Shown here: positions 57,799-64,000 of the stretch, in pieces | Layout: every line of letters begins with the position of its first letter | How positions within the stretch are numbered: the first letter of the stretch is position 1 | DNA from: PoT sp049331405 | Lineage (GTDB): Bacteria > Planctomycetota > Planctomycetia > Isosphaerales > Isosphaeraceae | Direction: 5' to 3' | Assembly (NCBI RefSeq): GCF_049331405.1 | Contig: NZ_CP186274.1 | Coordinates: 9,486,001 to 9,550,000 of the forward strand | DNA: 64,000 bases | The notes under the pieces: generated by a model | The model's database searches: none | What the model was told of the DNA's origin: nothing | What the model saw: only the letters and a program-made list of their open reading frames with translations | Program-made: the position numbers and the translations under genes

Positions 57799-58350
57799 AT
57801 GTCCCGTATCGGACGCAAGCCGGTGCCCGTGCCGGCCAACGTGAATGTGTCGGTCGCCGACTCGACAATCAAAGTCGACGGCCCCAAAGGCAAGCTGTCG
57901 TTCACCTATCGCTCGGAGATCGGCGTCGAGTTCGACTCGGCCGGCAAGCAGGTCCTCGTGACCCGGGCCGACGATGAGCGCCAGAGCCGAGCCCTGCACG
58001 GCCTGACTCGCAGCCTCATCGCCAACATGGTGGAAGGCGTGGCCAATGGCTACACCAAGAAGCTGGAGATCGTCGGCGTCGGTTACCAGGCCCAGTTGAA
58101 GAAGGCCAACACCGTGGCCCTTCAGGTCGGCTTCGCGAACCAGATCGTCCTCGAGGCTCCGGTCGGTGTGACGGTCGTGGTTCCGGACCCGACTCACATC
58201 ACCATCACTGGTGCCGACAAGCAGGCCGTCGGGCAGTTCGCCGCCGTCGTCCGCAAGGTCCGCCCCCCGGAACCCTACAAGGGCAAGGGTATCCGCTATG
58301 AGGGCGAGGTCGTCCGTCGCAAGGCCGGTAAGGCCTTCGGCTCGAAGTAA
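57799..58350 (+). CDS. rplF: Ribosomal protein uL6
   Basis: 183 residues: MSRIGRKPVPVPANVNVSVA, VDGPKGKLS, the first repeat ending at about residue 80 and the C-terminal KVRPPEPYKGKGIRYEGE motif. It binds near the sarcin-ricin loop. GAGAGGATAA lies upstream. The frame opens at 57748 without family support. Confidence 0.96.
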   Translation: MSRIGRKPVPVPANVNVSVADSTIKVDGPKGKLSFTYRSEIGVEFDSAGKQVLVTRADDERQSRALHGLTRSLIANMVEGVANGYTKKLEIVGVGYQAQLKKANTVALQVGFANQIVLEAPVGVTVVVPDPTHITITGADKQAVGQFAAVVRKVRPPEPYKGKGIRYEGEVVRRKAGKAFGSK

Positions 58351-58485
58351 ACTCGGCATGTTTCGCCGATCGGGCCGCGAGCGCTCTGAGGCGAGACTGA
58401 CTCCACGGAAACGGCAAGGCACACGAGAGGGCTGGGCGCCCGGTCGGCATCGGTCGCCCCGGAACCCCAGACAAAGGATCCATCG

Positions 58486-58854
58486 GTGAACCAGCGCAAA
58501 CTTGTTCAAGTCAGGCGGCTCCGACGGCAACGTCACGTCCGCAATAAGCTCTTCGGCACCGCGGAACGCCCCCGTTTGGCGATCTTCCGCAGTTCGAAGC
58601 ATATTTACGCCCAGGTGATCAACGACTCCAACGGCACGACCCTCGTCTCTGCCAGCACACTCGAGGCGGAGATCAAGGGCGAGCAGGCCTACGGCGGGAA
58701 CAAGGCGGCAGCCACGATCGTGGGCCGCAAGGTGGCCGAGCGGGCCAAGCAGGCCGGTATTGACAAGATTTGTTTCGACCGTCGAAGCTACAAGTATCAT
58801 GGCCGGGTTCAGGCCCTGGCCGACGCTGCCCGCGAGGCGGGTCTGCAATTCTAA
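58486..58854 (+). CDS. rplR: Ribosomal protein uL18
   Basis: 122 residues: RRQRHVRNKLFGTAERPRLA with IFRSSKHIYAQVINDSNGTT, and the end GRVQALADAAREAGLQF. uL18 carries 5S rRNA into the 50S subunit. GTG 58486 is preceded by AAAGGA. It starts 135 bp after rplF, a longer gap than usual. Confidence 0.95.
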   Translation: MNQRKLVQVRRLRRQRHVRNKLFGTAERPRLAIFRSSKHIYAQVINDSNGTTLVSASTLEAEIKGEQAYGGNKAAATIVGRKVAERAKQAGIDKICFDRRSYKYHGRVQALADAAREAGLQF

Positions 58855-58866
58855 AAGGAGCCCGCC

Positions 58867-59352
58867 ATGTCGAGCGACAGTCGAGACCGTGGGGAGTGGT
58901 CGGAAAGCGTCGTGGCCATCCGTCGTTGCGCCGCCGTCGTCAAGGGTGGCCGTCGGTTCAGCTTCAACGCCCTGGTCGTCGTCGGTAACGGACGCGGTCA
59001 GGTGGCCTGGGGCTATGGCAAGGCCAACGAAGTGCCCCCCGCCGTCGAGAAGGGCGTCAAGGACGCCCACAAGCAGATGAATCGGGTGAACCTCAAGGGA
59101 GGTACCATCCCGCACCGTGTCATCGGCCGCTTCGGCGCCGCCCGCGTCGTCATGCTCCCGGCCGCCCCCGGTACCGGCGTCATCGCCGGTGGTGCCGTCC
59201 GCTCGGTCGTTCAGGCCGCCGGTGTGACCGATATCCTGACCAAGAGCTACGGCTCGACCAACAAGCTGAATCTGGTCAAGGCGGCCATCAACGCCCTGAC
59301 CCAACTTCGGACCAAGGACGAGGTTGCTCGTCTCCGGGGAGTGACCCTCTAA
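58867..59352 (+). CDS. rpsE: Ribosomal protein uS5
   Basis: 161 residues: VVAIRRCAAVVKGGRRFSFN, VVGNGRGQVAWGYGKANEVP, GTIPHRVIGRFGAARVVMLP and APGTGVIAGGAVRSVVQAAG. It shapes the mRNA entry channel and decoding fidelity. AAAGGAGCC precedes the ATG. It ends by overlapping the rplO start (TAATG). Confidence 0.96.
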   Translation: MSSDSRDRGEWSESVVAIRRCAAVVKGGRRFSFNALVVVGNGRGQVAWGYGKANEVPPAVEKGVKDAHKQMNRVNLKGGTIPHRVIGRFGAARVVMLPAAPGTGVIAGGAVRSVVQAAGVTDILTKSYGSTNKLNLVKAAINALTQLRTKDEVARLRGVTL

Positions 59353-59804
59353 TGCAACTTCATGACGTCCACCAAGGGATCCACAAGCGCAAGAAGCGCA
59401 AGCGGGTCGGCCGGGGTATCGGCTCCGGTCACGGCAAGACCTCGAGCAAGGGCCACAAAGGCCACTCGTCTCGCCAGGGGTTCAAACAGTCCGCCCTCTT
59501 CGAAGGTGGACAGATGCCCTTGGCGCGACGCGTCCCGAAGAGGGGCTTCTTCAATGGGGCCTTCAAGAAGGATTTCGCGATCGTCAATATCTCGTCGCTC
59601 GACGCCTGCTACGAAGCGGGTGCCGTGATCGACGAGACGGCGCTCCGTGCTCGCGGCCTGGTCAAGGGGCGGCACGACGACGGCATCAAGATCCTGGGCG
59701 ACGGTGAGCTGACCAAGGCTTTCACCGTCCACGCCGCGAAGTTCAGCGAATCGGCCGCCGCCAAGATCACCGGGGCGGGCGGGCGGGTCGTCGTTGTCCA
59801 ATAA
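59352..59804 (+). CDS. rplO: Ribosomal protein uL15
   Basis: 150 residues: HDVHQGIHKRKKRKRVGRGI, GKTSSKGHKGHSSRQG and LARRVPKRGFFNGAFKKDF. Its start overlaps the rpsE stop by one base, so rpmD (uL30), normally between them, is absent at this place. uL15 is a late 50S assembly protein. Confidence 0.95.
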   Translation: MQLHDVHQGIHKRKKRKRVGRGIGSGHGKTSSKGHKGHSSRQGFKQSALFEGGQMPLARRVPKRGFFNGAFKKDFAIVNISSLDACYEAGAVIDETALRARGLVKGRHDDGIKILGDGELTKAFTVHAAKFSESAAAKITGAGGRVVVVQ

Positions 59805-59918
59805 AGGGAGAATCCGCAGCAGGCGGGTGAACGGCCTCTTCATCCTACGTACTGAAACGCTCAGCCTGCCTGCTGCCTCGAAGCTTCTTGCCCCGTGCCG
59901 CCAAGGAGGCGACCCGAC

Positions 59919-61307
<1,389 letters not shown>

Positions 61308-61392
61308 GTCACAGGAAGAAGTGGTCCCAGGGCTCGGAGCATGGTCCCTCAGCCTTGGGACCTTTCCGCCGGTAAGAAACGAGACGTCAAGC

Positions 61393-62175
61393 GTGCTCAA
61401 GTTGAAAAGCCCCCGCGAAATATCGCTGATGCGTGAGGCGGGGCGGATCGTGGCCAAGTCACTCGACCGTGTGAAGACGCTCGCCGTCCCCGGTGTGACT
61501 ACGGCCGAGCTCGATGAAGCGGTGGTCGAGATTTTCGAGGAACACGGCGCGACCTCTTTGTTCCGGGGCTATCCCAGCTCCATGAAGGGTAAGCCGCCGT
61601 TTCCTGCGGTGATCTGTGCTAGCGTTAACGAGCAGGTCGTCCACGGCATCCCTAACCGCCGGCCTCTTCGTGAAGGGGATGTCGTCTCGATCGACACCGG
61701 CTGCAGGCTGAATGGCTGGTGCGGCGATGCTGCCGTGACCTTACCGATCGGCCAGGTGGATGAGAGGACTCAGAAGCTCCTCGACGTGACTTCGGAGACC
61801 CTGAACCTGGCCATCCGGGCCATGGAGCGCTGTACTTACTGGTCCGAGGTCGCGAGCCTCATGGAGAAGTACGTCAAGAGCCAGGGGATGTACGTCATCG
61901 AGAAATTCGTCGGGCATGGGATCGGCCAGGCGATGCACGAGGAGCCGCAGGTCCCCAACTTCGTGAGCAAGGCCCTTCGTAAGCACGACATCAGGCTTGA
62001 GCCGGGCATCGTCCTCGCGATCGAGCCGATGGTCGCCCTTGGTACGAAGGATGTGCGGACCTTGGAAGACGGCTGGACGGTCGAGACCAAGGATCGGGCC
62101 GCGAGTGCTCACTTTGAACACACGGTGGCGATGACGCCGGATGGACCTCGAGTGCTGACGAATCTGGAGGACTGA
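61393..62175 (+). CDS. map: Type I methionine aminopeptidase
   Basis: 260 residues: SPREISLMREAGRIVAKSLD, FRGYPSSMKGKPPFPAVICA, and the five metal ligands in order: DTGCRLNGWCGD (two Asp), GHGIGQAMHEEP (His), IEPMV (Glu) and EHTVAM (Glu). It removes initiator methionine from new proteins. GTG 61393 matches the family start; the frame opens at 61321 without support. It follows secY with no adk between. Confidence 0.95.
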   Translation: MLKLKSPREISLMREAGRIVAKSLDRVKTLAVPGVTTAELDEAVVEIFEEHGATSLFRGYPSSMKGKPPFPAVICASVNEQVVHGIPNRRPLREGDVVSIDTGCRLNGWCGDAAVTLPIGQVDERTQKLLDVTSETLNLAIRAMERCTYWSEVASLMEKYVKSQGMYVIEKFVGHGIGQAMHEEPQVPNFVSKALRKHDIRLEPGIVLAIEPMVALGTKDVRTLEDGWTVETKDRAASAHFEHTVAMTPDGPRVLTNLED

Positions 62176-62425
62176 GTTTCTGACGACATTCTCCAGAATC
62201 CGAGACATCCTGGACCTGTCCGGTCCGGATCGATCGGCGAAGCGTAAGCGGTCTTTCCGAAAAGTCAAATAACCTTGACGATGGCGCCTTGCATCGTCTT
62301 AAGGTGCTGTGTACTATGGCTCAATTCGGCCCAAGACTGGTGGGTAGGTACGCCGGGGCAACCCGAAGGCTTGGGCCGCCTCGGGCTTTCGGCCTCGCGA
62401 AGCAGAGTTAAAGGTCAGGAGTCCG
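62176..62425. other. map-rpmJ spacer; infA is not here
   Basis: 250 bp without a supported gene. infA, often located between map and rpmJ, is not encoded on either strand here. There are GC-rich partial inverted repeats around 62345-62400, not convincing on their own. Confidence 0.5.
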
Positions 62426-62539
62426 ATGAAGATTCGATCGAGCGTCAAGCGGATTTGCGAACACTGCAAGATCGTGCGTCGGCGGGGTAAGGTCTACGTG
62501 ATCTGCGAGAACCCGCGTCACAAGCAGCGGCAAGGCTAA
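62426..62539 (+). CDS. rpmJ: Ribosomal protein bL36, zinc-binding form
   Basis: 37 residues: MKIRSSVKRICEHCKIVRRR, then GKVYVICENPRHKQRQG. CEHC (11-14), Cys27 and His32 form the zinc site of the C+ type. ATG 62426 has AGGTCAGGAG eight bases upstream. It sits between map and rpsM as usual. Confidence 0.96.
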   Translation: MKIRSSVKRICEHCKIVRRRGKVYVICENPRHKQRQG

Positions 62540-62630
62540 TCCTGGCTTTGCCGGTCCCCGATTCGTCGTCAATCCTCGGCAGTCTGAGAATGACCCAAAG
62601 CCACGCCATTGCCTCACGGAGATAGGACGG

Positions 62631-63014
62631 ATGCCTCGTATTCTCGGTGTCGACATCCCGAACGACAAGCGCACGGTCATCTCCTTGCGCTACATTTACG
62701 GGATCGGCCCGTTCCTCGCCGAGCAATTGTGCGAACGGACCGGGATCAGCCCTGACAAGCGTGCCCGAGACCTCAGCGAGGACGAGTTGGCCAAGCTCGC
62801 CTCGTTGCTCGACAACGAATACGTCGTGGAAGGTCAGCTCCGCCGACAGGTTCAGCAGAGCATCGCCCGCCTTCGCGACATTGGCTGCTACCGTGGCCTC
62901 CGGCACCGCAAGGGGTTGCCGGTCCATGGTCAGAGGACGCGAACCAACGCCCGTACCCGCAAGGGGCCGCGTAAGACGGTCGCCGGCAAGAAGGGCGTGA
63001 AGGAAATGCGATAA
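62631..63014 (+). CDS. rpsM: Ribosomal protein uS13
   Basis: 127 residues: MPRILGVDIPNDKRTVISLR, YIYGIGPFLAEQLCERTGIS, the GCYRGLRHRKGLPVHGQRT rRNA-binding stretch and RTNARTRKGPRKTVAGKK. It contacts the P-site tRNA and the 50S subunit. GGAGATAGGACGG lies upstream. Confidence 0.97.
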   Translation: MPRILGVDIPNDKRTVISLRYIYGIGPFLAEQLCERTGISPDKRARDLSEDELAKLASLLDNEYVVEGQLRRQVQQSIARLRDIGCYRGLRHRKGLPVHGQRTRTNARTRKGPRKTVAGKKGVKEMR

Positions 63015-63037
63015 GGCTCGCCCTCGGCGGGATCTTG

Positions 63038-63062
63038 CGGCCCATGCATCTCGCATGGGCCG
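63038..63062 (+). promoter_or_regulatory. Perfect hairpin in the rpsM-rpsK spacer
   Basis: CGGCCCATGC-ATCTC-GCATGGGCCG, ten base pairs, 24 bases after the rpsM stop in a 236-bp spacer. No T-run. A terminator-like or regulatory stem. Confidence 0.55.
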
Positions 63063-63250
63063 TCGGTATTCCGCGAGGCGGTCGGCGACGGCTGGTGCTT
63101 TTGGCTCGGCCTGACTGGATCGCTTCCCTGGGTGGACCTTCGCTCGGATTCGGAAGTTGGGGCCATCCTCAATTTTTCTGGGGATGAGTCCTTTGCGATA
63201 TTTGTTGTTTACATTTTTTCCCGACGGACCGACCAGGGAGCAACGGACCC

Positions 63251-63631
63251 GTGGCCAAGGCCAAGAAGCGTAAGACACGACGCAACGTCAGCCGGGCGGT
63301 CGTGCACATCAAAGCAACTTTCAACAACACGACCGTCACGATCACCGATCCCAACGGCGACGCGTTGTGCTGGGCTTCGTCCGGTACCGTCGGCTTCAAG
63401 GGGAGCCGTAAGAGCACCCCGTTCGCCGCGCAGCGTGCTGCCGAGACGGCCGCCGCGACGGCCACGAAGTACGGCGTCAAAGAAGTCGAAGTCAAAGTCA
63501 AGGGCCCGGGCTCTGGACGTGAAAGTGCCATCACGGCCCTTCAGGCGTCCGGCCTCTCGATCAAGGCCATCGAAGACGTCACCCCGCTGCCGCACAACGG
63601 CTGCCGCCCTCCCAAGAAGCGACGCGTCTGA
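63251..63631 (+). CDS. rpsK: Ribosomal protein uS11
   Basis: 126 residues: HIKATFNNTTVTITDPNGDA, GTVGFKGSRKSTPFAAQRAA, KGPGSGRESAITALQASGLS and DVTPLPHNGCRPPKKRRV. It lies on the 30S platform near the mRNA exit. GTG 63251 gives the family start; GGGAGCAAC precedes it. The leader just before it is AT-rich. Confidence 0.97.
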   Translation: MAKAKKRKTRRNVSRAVVHIKATFNNTTVTITDPNGDALCWASSGTVGFKGSRKSTPFAAQRAAETAAATATKYGVKEVEVKVKGPGSGRESAITALQASGLSIKAIEDVTPLPHNGCRPPKKRRV

Positions 63632-63690
63632 GCCAGCATCCCCGAGATGGGATGCCTCGAAGACCCTCGCCTCCACGGGTCTTCGGCTCA
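63629..63690 (+). promoter_or_regulatory. Three-way-junction-like leader between rpsK and rpsD
   Basis: TGAGC (63629-63633) can pair with GCTCA (63686-63690). Inside are GCATCCC-CGAGAT-GGGATGC (63636-63655) and CGAAGACCC with GGGTCTTCG (63658-63685). Together this makes a compact fold beginning at the rpsK stop codon. uS4 represses alpha-operon mRNA in E. coli through a folded leader, so this is a candidate uS4 site. Confidence 0.5.
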
Positions 63691-63925
63691 GATCCTCTCT
63701 CCTTGCTCTGGTTTCGCACGAACGCGTCGCTCGCTGTGGATTCTCGCCGGCTCCACGGGTGAACCGGAATTCGGGTTGCCGAAGCCTGTGGCCCTCCCCG
63801 GCGTGTACTGATCGCCTTATTGCCGAAGGAACCCCATCGACCTCTCGGGATGATCCCGCGAGGGGATCGGAATACTCGGCCCAACTCAACCCGACGTACC
63901 GAAGAAGAAGGATTGCTGGAATACC

Positions 63926-64000
63926 ATGGGACGCCACATCGGGCCGGTCTGCCGGCTCTGCCGCCGTGAAGGTATGAAGTTGTTCCTGAAGGGGACCCGT
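63926..64000 (+). CDS. rpsD: Ribosomal protein uS4, N-terminus only
   Basis: The first 25 codons are in the window: MGRHIGPVCRLCRREGMKLF and five more residues. The CRLC pair is the first half of the zinc site of the zinc-binding uS4 form. uS4 nucleates 16S assembly and regulates the alpha operon. The gene continues beyond the window; ATG 63926 has GAAGGATTGCTGG upstream. Confidence 0.9.
   Translation, partial: MGRHIGPVCRLCRREGMKLFLKGTR

Overview
The window is high-GC bacterial chromosome and looks like a planctomycete, most likely near the Isosphaeraceae. This is inferred from several signs: a sigma-70 with extra N-terminal helix-turn-helix domains, many secreted proteins of unknown family, secreted WD40 proteins, an FHA-kinase, tuf followed by rpmG-secE-nusG, and long spacers inside operons that are compact in most bacteria. 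No rRNA, CRISPR array, integrase or complete insertion sequence was seen.

Layout. 1-5240: a truncated FHA/zinc-ribbon/Ser-Thr kinase (minus), psuG (plus) and a tandem pair of related-looking secreted proteins (minus). 5241-7734: the unusual sigma factor with a long leader and a hairpin behind it. 8101-15131: tRNA-Thr, -Tyr, -Gly and -Thr, then tuf, rpmG, tRNA-Trp, secE, nusG, rplK, rplA, rplJ and rplL. 15448-24269: rpoB and rpoC, separated by an unusual structured 851-bp spacer. 24425-29889: accessory region of lower GC with two divergent secreted WD40 genes, a small gene preceded by an in-frame TAG, a Uma2-type gene broken by one in-frame TGA, and a 4Fe-4S uracil-DNA-glycosylase-like gene. 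29970-39786: a seven-gene minus-strand operon (deoR regulator, aldolase-like, E2, E1-alpha, E1-beta, secreted unknown, secreted GH38 alpha-mannosidase) with a candidate direct-repeat operator upstream. 40625-44735: a secreted unknown, a STAS protein, a glycosyltransferase and a small zinc-ribbon membrane protein. 44829-64000: the str, S10, spc and alpha ribosomal-protein clusters from rpsL to the first 25 codons of rpsD. The order is canonical, but rpmD, adk and infA are missing from their usual slots.

How it fits together. Two thirds of the window is the transcription/translation core. The str and S10 promoters are near-consensus and share an unusual common spacer sequence. Strong hairpins sit in most long spacers between ribosomal-protein genes, which suggests these operons are cut into segments by terminators, attenuators or protein-binding leaders. 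The best candidate for an undescribed system is the DeoR-controlled operon. It joins secreted glycan degradation to a cytoplasmic aldolase-like enzyme and a 2-oxoacid/acetoin-type dehydrogenase that lacks an E3 gene. Three of its enzymes have non-standard active-site or domain features. Other points to check are an EF-Tu whose RGITI switch I motif reads KTVTI, a sigma factor with no room for region 3, and an S12 with arginine at the K88 position.
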